The notes below the pieces were generated by a model that made no database searches, was not told the origin of the DNA, and worked only from the letters and a program-made list of their open reading frames with translations. DNA of 64,000 bases from Phoronis australis. Taxonomy: Eukaryota > Phoronida > Phoronidae. The first letter of the stretch is position 1, and every line of letters starts with the position of its first letter. The stretch is taken from contig NMRA01000008.1 of NCBI GenBank assembly GCA_002633005.1, forward strand, positions 135,411 through 199,410. The letters run 5' to 3'. The position numbers were made by a program, and so were the translations under genes. Below are positions 20,501 to 32,305 of the stretch, piece after piece.

Positions 20501-22779
20501 TTGCTAGAAAAGTTAAATGGAGCGTGATTCTCGATTGGATTGTGATACTGGAAATTTCTTGATTTTTACACTCCAGGAGAATGGTACCTAATGATAGTAT
20601 GTCCAGCGAATTCTCCCTGAAGCCCTAAGTTTGTTTTACAATCAAAACAGTATTATATGCAATGCAAACAGTTTGATTCTAGGGGTGTTTACTATTAATA
20701 TCATAACAATGGCCACTAGATGGCGTAGAATACCTTGAACCCAACCGAAATTGGCAAGGTATCGTTGCGTCTCTTAATACAGTCATGAAAATCTGTTGAA
20801 AAATTCCAAAGATATACAGGCAATGGATGAAAAACAAATTGCCATAGGGAAGCACAGAGGTAGTTGAATATGTGTGCGTGCCTGCGTAAACATATTTGAA
20901 TATGTCAATTTCAACATGACATGGAAAATATATTGTCAGATGTCGTGCTGACAAGACTTAAAATGTTTGAAACTTGGCAGACATGATTTTAAAATTTTAC
21001 AACCATGCTCAAGATGGAAAAGCGGCGGAATACCTGCATTTGGTCTACAAAAAAAACCTTTGATTAAATCACCTTCCGAAGTTCCGCTATAAAATTAGCC
21101 CCACCTTTGGTTTGCTGAGATGAGGATAGAATAATCTGGATATGGAAATTCGCTAGTGCTTCAGTCTCATAGTCGCATGCTAATAGGCTGGTTAGAATCT
21201 GTTTTGTTGATTACCTTATGACATTATCCAGGAATATGACAAGAAATCATGACATCGTACGCATTATTTTACATGGATTGTAAATGATTCATTTTTTGTT
21301 TGACATTCCATGACAATAACAGGAATATTCTATTATCCAGTACAACTGCAATAGAATATCATTTGCCCAGTGTTTGGTGAGCTAAATAGGTGATTTTATT
21401 ATACATCACCAGGCTCAAATCGGAATTTCAGAAGTCACACGATCAATCAGAGAAAAGAAGAAAACCAATAATATCAAGATCAATATATACAGTTACGTAG
21501 CTATCTTTAAAGGGCCATTTTTTTCTATAGTCCAAATGGAGGCTTCTGTCGAAACTAGTCAAAATTTTCCGACATGTGGACATTGATCATAAAAATGGGC
21601 ACAATCGCTCACAAATGTTAATGCAAATTTGACACTGAATTCGCACCTTACATATTTGACCCTAGGGTGCCATAATACAGTCCTAAAATCTACAGCTTGT
21701 AAACTCCCTGAGTGCATAAAGTCAACAGCTCCCTGTGAAAATTCAAATGCGGAATTAAGTCACTTATCTAGTCAGATCGTTTTAGTTAAGACGTATAATC
21801 ATGCTTCCAACCCGCCTACTGCCCTTTTATAAGCTGGGAATTTCTTTACTTTGTTTCAGGTAAACAAGGGGGCGGTCATGTGACACTTTATAAGCTGGGA
21901 ATTTCTTTACTTTGTTTCAGGTACACTTAGGGGGCGATCATGTGACACTGAAACTAATAATACATTTTATCACACTACAACTTGAACTGCTCTGTGTCAA
22001 TTTCTTAACCCCTACTGTTGGACATGGGACATTGCAAGGGGTGCCCGTTCCCCAAACATAGAAGTATAAAGTCTTGTTCCACCACTAAAAATGGCACCCC
22101 CAGCCGTCAGAGCTTTTTTCCATTGCATTCGACTAGGGAACCCAGACCTCGTGCTGCTCAAAATGTGTCTATCCTTGCAACAGTCAAGACTTTCCAACTA
22201 TTGGTGTGGATAAACAATTCAACATAAGGTTATGTACAGAACAGACTAAAAGCATACTAACAAAATGAATTCGCAGACATGGGTAGACACCAAATTCACC
22301 ACCAGAGTGCTCTTCTGTCAGAATGATGGGGAATTAACAGAAAATCTAGCGAGTTGGCTAAGGCACTCAGAAATTAAAAATTTTGCCTCATTATAGCTTG
22401 TAAAAGACCTTGTTGCTGTCAAATGAATAGGTTGTAGCTGTCGTGACAGGGAAATAGTATTCTGTATATTTACTTTTGTCTTGCACCTTAGGATCGATCC
22501 CAGGAGTATTTCTAAATTTGGCTAACATCAGAACGTTATAACTCATCACTGATCAGATTCACGTGAAACTTTCAGCAGCAGTCACACTAGTGATACCGCT
22601 GCTTAGCTATGATAGTATTTCTCTTTATTAATTTACTAAAACGACGAGGTCATCTGACCCAATTAATTATAGTTTGGTAATGTTGCGCACCATTTACCTG
22701 GACCGTTAAAATCACGAAACATGCAACATCAGGATCTGATCTAGAATCACCATCGATTAAACTTGACAAACAATCCTAA
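20501..22779. other. Non-coding, few structures
   Basis: A fragment of the 'GCCACTAGATGGCG' repeat family lies near 20705-20720 and a 61-bp tandem duplication at 21827-21948. Open frames around 22.0-22.2 kb were considered and rejected as genes. Confidence 0.45.
21827..21948 (+). repeat. 61-bp tandem duplication
   Basis: Two head-to-tail units start at 21827 and 21888, each beginning TTATAAGCTGGGAATTTCTT and ending with GGGGGC(G)GTCATGTGACACT. A few substitutions separate them. Each unit carries TTTACTTTGTTTCAGGTA, which resembles joined splice signals. Confidence 0.95.
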
Positions 22780-23115
22780 GTGTGTTGGTACACAATGCCA
22801 GAGCTTACTGTCACACAAACGAATCAGCAGGTGAAAGTTAAGTCTAATTTCTCTGAAAGTCAATTGTTTTTATCCATTCAAAGTTTTTTGGTGACTGTAC
22901 TTCATAACAAACACATCTTCTTCACAACATTTGATGAATGTCGTTTGGAAATAGTATTTTTTTAAATATCTTACCGGATGAATGCAGACAATGAGAGCGC
23001 AGAACTATGGAAGCATTGGTTTGCTATCGCTATCAAACTGATAACCACATGGCCATAACCCGAGTTCCTGATCAGCGAAATCTGGGAAACTCACCCCACA
23101 GTGCGGGAGCATAAC
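22780..23115 (+). repeat. Dispersed repeat, second copy lacking the MITE insertion
   Basis: This is the counterpart of 19850-20500 in the opposite orientation. It has no TACTGTATT element between its two halves and so resembles an unoccupied version of the site. Confidence 0.65.
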
Positions 23116-23339
23116 GAAAAGTCAAAAATCAAATTCTACAAACTTTCTACTTTAAAAAAGTATTTTTATTGAGTTAAAATCCAGTTTTGTAAATATTTGG
23201 CTAAACATAACCTTAAAACACTCCCATTTCATAAAATGCACAACCCAAATAGTAGCAATCACCGGCACGAGCAACGCAAAGTGCTCATCCATGACTGCAC
23301 CAAAAACTGTATGCTTCTTGAAGTGTTTATAATTTTTTC

Positions 23340-24240
23340 ATAAACATGGCCACTAGATGGCGCAGAATATGTCATATCCTTCTGAAAAATGTGAGACGTC
23401 GCCTTCCATATAGAAAAAGTACACCAAAAAACTCTAAACAAGCAAACATACAAAAATCAAATGGCCATTATGTGGTTACTTGTATCCATCCAAAAGAAGT
23501 CACCATCTGCTGCCAAGTGCATGGGAGTAAACTTACCAAATTTTTCAAAGACCTGCAAGGGATTGAGGACGTACAGCTGCAGACACAAAAGAGCTACTAT
23601 GCCACATCACAGTTAAGTTGGACAAGTCCGAAAATCAAGGTAACTTGGACTCTTCTAAGTAAGAACATATCAGCCAAGTTCCACAAAGATCCCCAGAGCA
23701 GTTTGGTGGATACAGGAAGGGACAATAAAAACAGACTTGAAGATAACGAACAATGACAGTGTGGCCTAGTGGAATAGGTGTCTGCTTCCTTTACTCAGTG
23801 TAATAGGCCTGACCTCGGTACAACATCTATCAGAAAGCCTGCAATTATTTTTTTTAATAACAATGGCCACTAGGTGGGGCAAAATGTGTCCCAACAGTTC
23901 GAAAGTCGAAAGATGCTGTAGCCTCCATAACATAAACCTATCTGCCAAATTTTATGGGAAAATCGTGACGAAGCTTTGAAAATTCAGAAGCAAACGTCAC
24001 AAAAATTGCTACTGCATGGGGAGCACAGCAGTTGTCAGAAACAAACACAAACATTTTTAAATGGCCACTTGGTGGCGCAGTCTATGTCAAATCTGTCCAA
24101 ACACAGGGAAAGCGTGGTCGCCTCCTTAATAGAAACCTATTTGCTAAATTTTCTGAAAATCCATTAAGGAAGCCTAAAGATGCAGAAGCAAACATAAAAA
24201 ATGCAATTGCCACTAGGGGGCAGAGCAGTACTTGGGGTCA
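23340..24240 (+). repeat. Modular repeat with GCCACTAGRKGGCGC cores
   Basis: Roughly 190-200-bp modules each begin around ATGGCCACTAGRTGGCGCA (23349, 23866, 24063) or GCCACTAGGGGGCAG (24209). They are followed by 'aaac(c/t)tatttgc(c/t)aaattttatgaaaat'-type sequence and 'gaagcaaac(a/g)taaaaaa'. They belong to the same family as 39700-40980 and 48405-49645. A frame open from 23346 to 23756 appears to be a by-product of the repeat. Confidence 0.8.
23757..23822 (+). repeat. tRNA-like SINE head (degenerate)
   Basis: AGTGTGGCCTAGTGGAATAG resembles a tRNA D-arm/A box, and a weak B box (GGCCTGACCTCGG) lies about 45 bases on. It shares 'GTGTGGC.TAGTG' and 'CTTCCTTTACTCA' with 12185-12260. Confidence 0.4.
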
Positions 24241-24253
24241 ATCTTAAAAGTTT

Positions 24254-25722
24254 TACCGTATTCGCCCAAATAAGTGCCCAGGCCGCTTAGAAAACTTCGC
24301 TTCACCAAGGGGGGGCACTTATTATAGCCCAAAAGTGGTTGAAAACCGGTCTCCGAAATAGGTAAAATCGTATCCTAGAATTCATCAAATTTACGATCTG
24401 TGACACATCTGTAACCTATGACAGAGTTTCTCCAAAATTGCAGTGCATTGCTATCAAGGTCTGTTGTAAATTACGAGCATTTTTCAGAAAATCCCTGATG
24501 CATCACTGCCTTGCGATCGCCGATAGGTCAACTTGAATTCTTGAGTAAAAATATAGTTTCGACTCAACTAATTACCTGAAGTCCATAAGTTTTCAAAATA
24601 GCGTTCCTGTGGAGTCGGGATTAACTGCATATTAAGTCCAAATCTGCGCTAGATCGTACTTTGCAACAAGAGAAAAATCTCTGGACGAACACACGTGTCA
24701 CATGATGTTTGTTTTGAAGTTTGTCTGTGTATTGTGTGAGTGAGCAAGCATGTGCGTGTCATCAGAGTTCATTTCCCTGAGAGTAAATGCGATGTAACGA
24801 TCTAGGTGTGTATTATACCTAAAGAAATTAACAGAAGCAGTAAAGCAGAACGTGTTTTATTTAGCACTTGTTGACCTCATTTGCTAAAAAACGTTCGAGA
24901 ATTGTCTCGGCCAGTAAGGCCAATGTCATTGAGTTGCCGGGTGACTAGATGCGTGACAGTCTAACAGTTATTTTTCGGGAGATTTGGGGGGTGTAAGGGT
25001 GTGGATGTTTTCACTATCAGTGGGTCACTTTTACTTTAAAAACACCAACTACAACAAATTTAATAATTCCCCCTTAAAAATAACGCAAACGTTTTTACGG
25101 TGTTACAAACTTTCGGAAATAAGTGCCAGTATTTATTTCTTGTCGATGCTATGCTACCCGTTTCATGAATGGATAGTTCCCGAAGACTAATCTTCAATGA
25201 CAGGTGCTTGAATGTAGGGTGTGCTTCCTTGCCACGTGCTTTTAACTGAAAAAGGTTAAGTTTTTATTACTCTTCGATTCATGGTTTTCACGTGTAGAAA
25301 GAAATTTGGATTCCTGTTGAGGAAGATCTGTACGGGAAAGACACAATACAATCTCTTTGACAAGTACGCTGCGTTTCTTCTGAAAGGCCAGTCCATAATT
25401 GGACATATTTCCTCGCAAGATCAGCAAAACTTGCATTCTTTTTGAAGCACAGTGGAAGTTTGACGTGTGTAGTCATGGCTAAATACCGACATAACCGGCG
25501 GCGAGGCTCGTGGTCTACAAATTCCGCGCACGGTGATTTTTTCAGGACTGCTGGATCTTATTGATAAACTGAAGACGTTACTGTAGATTTTTAGAGCTGT
25601 AGGTAAGACATTTCTCGCTTGTGCACGGAGTTCATGGACTGGGCGCTTATTTTAGCAAAGTCTGAAAACGCTTGGGGAGCGCTTATAGGGGCGTGGGCGC
25701 TTATTAGGGCGAGTACGGTAAT
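24254..25722. mobile_element. Longer element with TACCGTATTCGCCC termini
   Basis: The left end TACCGTATTCGCCCAAATAA (24254) and the right end TTATTAGGGCGAGTACGGTA (to 25722) are inverted copies continuing inward for about 30 bases (GTGCCC / GGGCGC). At 1469 bp it is much longer than its relative at 19992-20253 but has no long open frame, so it is probably also non-autonomous or decayed. The flanking TA may be the target duplication. Confidence 0.75.
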
Positions 25723-27259
25723 GCATGGATCGAGGGGAAGTGTAAAAGGCAAGGACTAAATTTTTTGGATATCTTGTTTTGAGTAATGCTGCAACAAATT
25801 TTAATAATTGTCTGTTTTTTTTGCAATACTTCTGTAACAAAATATTTTTGATTTTTTCTTTTGCAATTTTATTGTAATCTAAGCAAATTTTATTGTTGCA
25901 GCCAACCAATCGCTGATGACCTTGACTAATTTTGCTGGATAAAATAATGCATATTGAATTAAAACTCAGAATTTGAAAATCTTTTAATTTATATTTTGCC
26001 TTTAGCATCTGCCACGATAAAAGCTTATGTTTAGCATCAAGAAAGACATTGATGAAACATAGCGCATAAGATGTCTTTATTCTCTCACAAACACAACCAG
26101 ACTAAGTGCAAAATACATTTATGCAGCAACACCACATCAGGTTTCATGAAAATCACGCATCTGTAGCATGCAACACAAATCGTGAGGAAGTTTAAAAACA
26201 CAAAAAATATCTTGAATTTCATAATGACCAGTTTCCGCACAATGAAGACAGGGAGTGGTTTAAATGGCATCGCAGTAGTTATGAACTTCCGATATCTCAC
26301 AAGTTGGAAAAAGTGTTCCAAGAAATTCTTCGGCATTCAAATAAAGATTTTGAACATTGTGAAGAAATTGTTATGTACACGAAATGTAAAGTCAGTTTTT
26401 ATACCCTGCAGATTTATGTATTGTTTGCAAATGCGTCTTTCAGTAAATAGGCAAGTTAAGCATTAACATAGTTTACTTTATAAACAAAAAATTTCAAAGC
26501 ATGTAACCAAACAGTAGCTGCAGCATTATTTCTTTAGTAAAAGACTAAGAGCTCTGACACTTATTCAGAAAAACACATGAATACTGAAAGTGGTGACTTT
26601 CAAGGAAGCACAATTGTGCAGGATGTTTTTCGTGTTTTCTAAGGATAAAAAACTTAAACACTCAGCAACAAATTCGATCTTGGTAACAAGTGAGTGATCT
26701 GTTTTCCAGAGTTTGTTTGAAGTTAACGTATTAATGCAATTTTTCATTTCTAATTTATATTTATTTAGCAAAAATCTTTCCTAACATAAAAAGCTGTTTC
26801 ATCATAACCTGCTTTCCACACGATTCAATGATCCGCGTCCTGTGTGAAAAAACGTAAAAAGGCCTGGCCATAGCTATAAATGCTTAGTGCTTAAATTGAG
26901 CCGGAACAGAAATTGACCACAGCCCATTAAAAATGAATAAAAGCCATGTGGTCAGTTATGAAGAGGCTAATTCTGCAAGTGTGCAACATTTAGCTCCTGG
27001 ACTGCTAACAGTCTCTGTGCTCTTCTAGCAAGCTTGCTCCTTGGTGTGCGCTGCTTTCGATTGCTTTGGGTTTGAACAAGAGGATTATGGGAAAAAATAT
27101 CATTCTACTGCGCAACTGAGCACAAGCACCTAACTGTGGAGCTGCGTCTTATGGCGGAAGTTAGAAGCAACCTCCAATATGTGGGACTTGCGTGCTTAGG
27201 AAAATCAAGGCTAAAGGCCTTTTTGAAAATAAAGCTATGAGTTTTAAAACTGGATAATT
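25723..27259. other. Non-coding, AT-rich
   Basis: No gene, RNA or element recognised. Open frames on both strands lack family motifs. Confidence 0.45.
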
Positions 27260-27673
<414 letters not shown>

Positions 27674-27825
27674 TACTACCTTAACACGGGCAATACTACC
27701 TTAACACGGGCAATACTACCTTAACACGGGCAATTATTACTACCTTAACACGGGCAATACTACCTTAACACGGGCAATACTACCTTAACACGGGCAATTA
27801 TTACTACCTTAACACGGGCAATACT
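27674..27825 (+). repeat. 20-bp tandem repeat array
   Basis: Seven copies of TACTACCTTAACACGGGCAA. Longer spacers (TTAT) before the fourth and seventh copies give a higher-order period of three units. The array probably continues into the adjacent gap. Confidence 0.95.
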
Positions 27826-28433
27826 GCAATGGGGAGGCCTACCCACTTTAATACAAGACAACATAAACATTCATCAAATCATACCTCTACGCGATCACTC
27901 AAATCCTACCTTTACGGCTTCGACAATAAGGCTTGCAATGTGAATTTTCAGCACTGTAACCATGACGACAGGATGGGAAATGTGATTGAAATTGCCAACT
28001 ATGATGGAAGTCGCTGTAAATGCCATTACTTGCTGTAGAAACTGCACGACTCTCTTCATAACCCCAATGACTCTCAGTTTTTATTTTTTGCCAATAAGCC
28101 ATAATGTTACTTCTCGAACGAACAGAGATGACAAACCTCTTTTTGGCATGCTGTCTGCTTTTATAAGAGCCATTACATCCAAGCCTTCCATCTTTCCAAT
28201 CAGGTGAATAGTTTCAGGTCACATGACAAGCATGGGTGGGTGTGACACTTCCAAATATGGTCACACAATGATTAGCTAGCATGGGTAAATGTATATTTAT
28301 ACACATCATTGTCAAAATGGCTGGATAAACACTTCAAATGAAAAATCTGATTACTTTTTAAACAAAGAGGAAAAGCTCATGTTTAAGCTTTGTTGAATTA
28401 AGTCTCACGTGTGACAATGATTGACAGAATATT

Positions 28434-28482
28434 TTCCAGGAAATTCTAGACCCACAGTTCTTAGCGAGAAATTTTCCGGGAA
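28434..28482. promoter_or_regulatory. Paired STAT (GAS)-like sites
   Basis: TTCCAGGAA at 28434-28442 and TTCCGGGAA at 28474-28482 both fit TTCNNNGAA, exactly 40 bases apart and each preceded by ATTT. They lie upstream of the IRF exons. Short palindromes occur by chance, so the role is speculative. Confidence 0.25.
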
Positions 28483-31400
28483 GTTTTGAAAACATGGTAC
28501 CTCCCGGGAACAAAGCAGATATCTAAACAATAAGTGATCAAAACAACACTTGGGACTTATTACGGTTTATCTGTTCTGTGCACCCGATAATGGAAATACG
28601 CACAGTCAAGGCTTTTGATTCGATGCAAATCTAATTATTGTATACCTAATAAACATAAACAACCAATGCAATGTCTTGCAAGTTTTTTGACAAGATGTTT
28701 TTTCAATTGTTGAGTTGCCAAATTTGGACTACGAACAAAAGGGAGTTAGACTAATCATAATTTTGCATCATCAATGACTTCAATGACAACCACACTGTAG
28801 ATCAGTCCTAAGAAGACACCTCTGCAAGAAGAATTCATATGAAGCAGTTAAGGTTAATGTAACGAACAACACTTAATGGCAGGAGTATCTGGAGCAATAT
28901 GAAATGAGGCTTTTTATAGAGGTTCTTTACAAACAGGTCACTTTTTGGAGACCATTTCCCCCATGGGATGGGTCAATAATAGTCATGTAAACCCTGCCCC
29001 CCTCAGTTCTAAACTACATAAGATAAGTCCTTTCAATATTCCCTTTTATTCAAATATTTTTTCCAAAAACATACCAAAATTCATATTGTCCTCAGCTGTT
29101 CTCTAATAAGGGGTACAACCGATTCAAATAGTCTGTCTTAAATCCCAGATAGGCATATATGCAAACTGGTTCTCCATAGAAAATAGGGGACCATCAACGC
29201 AGACATGTAAGTCGCAAATCACAGACGTGAACATTGAAGCAGGCAGGACTTTGATCGTGTGATATCACATCAGCTGCTGATTTTTACAGTTTTGCTGACG
29301 TACATCAGCATACGCTTGAGAGAAAACGTGAATTACAAAATATGTATTTGCAAACACTAATAATAACATTAAAAGTGAAAGCAACAGTGTTAATAATAAT
29401 AATAATAATAACTGTCATAATCACTTCTAAATAACTACACACAATATAAAATCTGAATTAGTCAAAGACAAATACAGAAAACACCTGCATCAATCAAGGC
29501 CTGATTTACAGCTAATAACGCAACGGTTACCACTAATACATGAGTAGCACAATGTCAAGTGACAAAAAATCAAATACTTTTTACCTGTTGAGGTGACCAC
29601 AAACTGTGACAATGAATGGCACTTTTGTCTATTTTCAGTTTCCGATCATACAAATAATAAATACCTAATGGAGAAAAGTGCGCACATGTGAAACAGGAAA
29701 TTAGATGGGCTGAATGTATGCAAATAAGGACAACTGTTATGAAACAGGAAGTTATCGTAATGGGCTGAATCACTCACGGGAGTGAGGATTTTTCCCACAA
29801 ACACCATGAAAGGTTTTGCTGTTTGAATACCTTTCTATACTCAGTGCTTTGCAAGCAATTCCAGTTTGTTATTGTGACCATTGTAAAAATTATTCCTACT
29901 GGAAAAGATATTCGACACAACCGCACTTGCCTCGTTGTTACCTTTATTACGCGATTGACTAAACACGCAAAAATGATAAATGTCAGAGATAGGCTATTCA
30001 ACCCTGTCAAACAATAGTTTTAGTTTTATATTTGCTCGGGATTGATAAATTATAGTCACAAACAGCCTCTACTGCTGTGATTAAATCAACTTCAAACTGG
30101 AAAAAATAAAAATTTGCTGAGGCAAAATTAGCAAAAAAGTAAATATGGCAAATTAAAAGCTCTCACTCACTGCATTCCAAAACATCTAAAATTAATCATA
30201 GGCAAAAACCAAGATTGTTAAATTGATGCTACACTTTTTAACTTGAATTAATTTTAACGTGGCTTCAAGCAACAGCATGTTACCACAATAAAACTGTCAC
30301 ACAAAGTCATAAATTGACTGGAAATCTATAACTGAATGATACATAAAACAATCTTAAGACATTTTCATGAAGGGCAGTATTCCATTTAAACCTTATGTTT
30401 AATAAAGCTAGAATTTTCCTTCATAAATTTGGTGCATAAAAGTTTCATAACTAGATCGTCCAACACGAGTTATCCTAGAATACATCAGCTATCTGATGGC
30501 TTGCACACTTCTGACTTAACTAGGGTGCAGTCAGTGTTTACAAACTGCTTTCTAGGAATATTTACGACAGCAATCCAGATTAAGGTTTGAAATATTACTA
30601 ACTTTGATGAGGGTTTAATGAATTTCTCACACTTAGCATTTCATCCTACAGGTGTTAAATCACCTTTAAGGTTTGTAAACAGTATCAATTAGGAGATGGA
30701 GCTTCCTGTGTGGGACCGGGAATGTTTCTGCGTATTAGAGCCTTTTCAGGAAGACAGATGCTCCTGATAACAATGGGAATTCCCAACATGTTGAACTTTT
30801 AGAACTCGCAGTTGGACACGCCTTTCCGCCTAATTATTTAAATTTTGGTCATCACTTTCAAGGTTCTGCAAACTCCATTTTAAGTCCCTGATGGTACCCC
30901 AAACCTCTCAAGGTATCACAATTAAGACATTATCGAGAATTTCCATTATTTTTTCATTTTTGCATTCACGTGTAGACAAGCTGGTAGCAATTTTATGGAC
31001 TCTTAGTGACAGCAAGGATGGATGCTAAGGCGAGTATCAGGCTTTTATCCAGGATTTCGAAAATAGGGTGTCCAAAATAGGGTTCCCAATATTCCAAGGT
31101 ATCTATGATTCCGACGCGTAACCCCTCCACCCCCAACAATAACTGAAAACACACAGATTTGTTTACAAAAAATGCATAAACCAAGATTTTTACATCTAAG
31201 TTTACAAAACAGCCTTTTGTAGTGAGCTTTTTTACTAAAAAATGTAGACCAAGACTTTTACAAAATGCTATGAACCAAGTGTGAGCATAGCAACATTGTA
31301 TATACTTTGTACACTGTATATTTCTTTCTGCTTTGAAAAAGAGCCCCCACTGTGAGCCTTCAGAGGCTTCCTAGTATTCATTACAATGTGTGAGTCCAAA

Positions 31401-31984
31401 CTTGAAAGGTTCCTATTGACAGTGGGCTCCAAATGATACATTGGGGGTCCTTGCCAGGGCGTCCAGATCAGTGCTAGGACCTACGCTGTATAAAGGCCTG
31501 GCGAGTATACCTTCAGGCAAAGTACTAGACACAACGGGAATTCATGACCTTCAGTGCTTTATAGAATGCACCAGTAATCTGGTTGGTATTAAAATAGTTG
31601 CGTCAGATGCACATGATATATGCCACTCAAATTAGTGGTTTTTTCGTGAGTTTCTCAGGAAAAGATGGTCTTTTGCACAAAGTTCCTTGTGATATGGTTT
31701 ACTTTTTGCAACGGAACTCTGCTTCATGTCATACTAGAGATTGTTTAGCTAGGAAGGCTACTTTCAAATACTTCATTCAAGTTTTTAACATGGCGTAAGA
31801 CATACATGTAGTACTCTCTAAAAGAGTGCTTATTCTAAATTCTTGGAGGCAACCCCCTCAAAATGGAGTAATTCCGAAGCAATATCCAGTATCAAGTTTT
31901 TCATAACATAAAGGACAGGTAAGCATAGGATTACACTAACTAACCAATGTAAACAGCAACTGGATAAATGGGATAGGTGTACAG

Positions 31985-32037
31985 GTGTACAAGATAACAG
32001 AATGGTCACACGTGTACAAGATAACAGAATGGTCACA
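31985..32037 (+). repeat. Tandem duplication of a 27-bp unit
   Basis: Two identical 26-base segments beginning GTGTACAAGATAACAGAATG (31985 and 32012) are separated by one base. Confidence 0.95.
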
Positions 32038-32245
32038 CAAGAAACAGTGGTAAGTGAATGACTTGGATAGTTTACAAACAGTCCCATCACACCAACATTT
32101 TGAGAGGATGCCACCTCAAACTCTACTCAGTGGCCTCCATTCTAACTCGGATATCAAAAAACAGGCTTTGTCAACAAGTAAAAGTATATATTTTCTGAAA
32201 GAAAAAAGATCAGAGATTATAAAAGTATACTCTAAATTGATGTGC

Positions 32246-32304
<59 letters not shown>
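32246..32304 (+). repeat. (TAT)n microsatellite
   Basis: About 59 bp of uninterrupted TAT trinucleotide repeats. Confidence 0.98.

Positions 32305-32305
<1 letters not shown>

Noticed and set aside
22012-22197. Minus-strand frame with a hydrophobic Gly-rich stretch, vaguely like a small membrane protein
   Set aside because: The similarity is too weak, no partner exons were found, and an opposite-strand frame of equal length overlaps it.
23346-23756. 136-codon open frame on the plus strand
   Set aside because: It lies wholly in the CCACTAG-core repeat and an adjoining SINE head. It has no domain, and similar repeat copies elsewhere do not keep the frame.
29391-32304. Direct-repeat arrays checked for CRISPR architecture
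   Set aside because: Only microsatellites and a two-copy duplication. There are no regularly spaced repeats with unique spacers, and the DNA is clearly eukaryotic.
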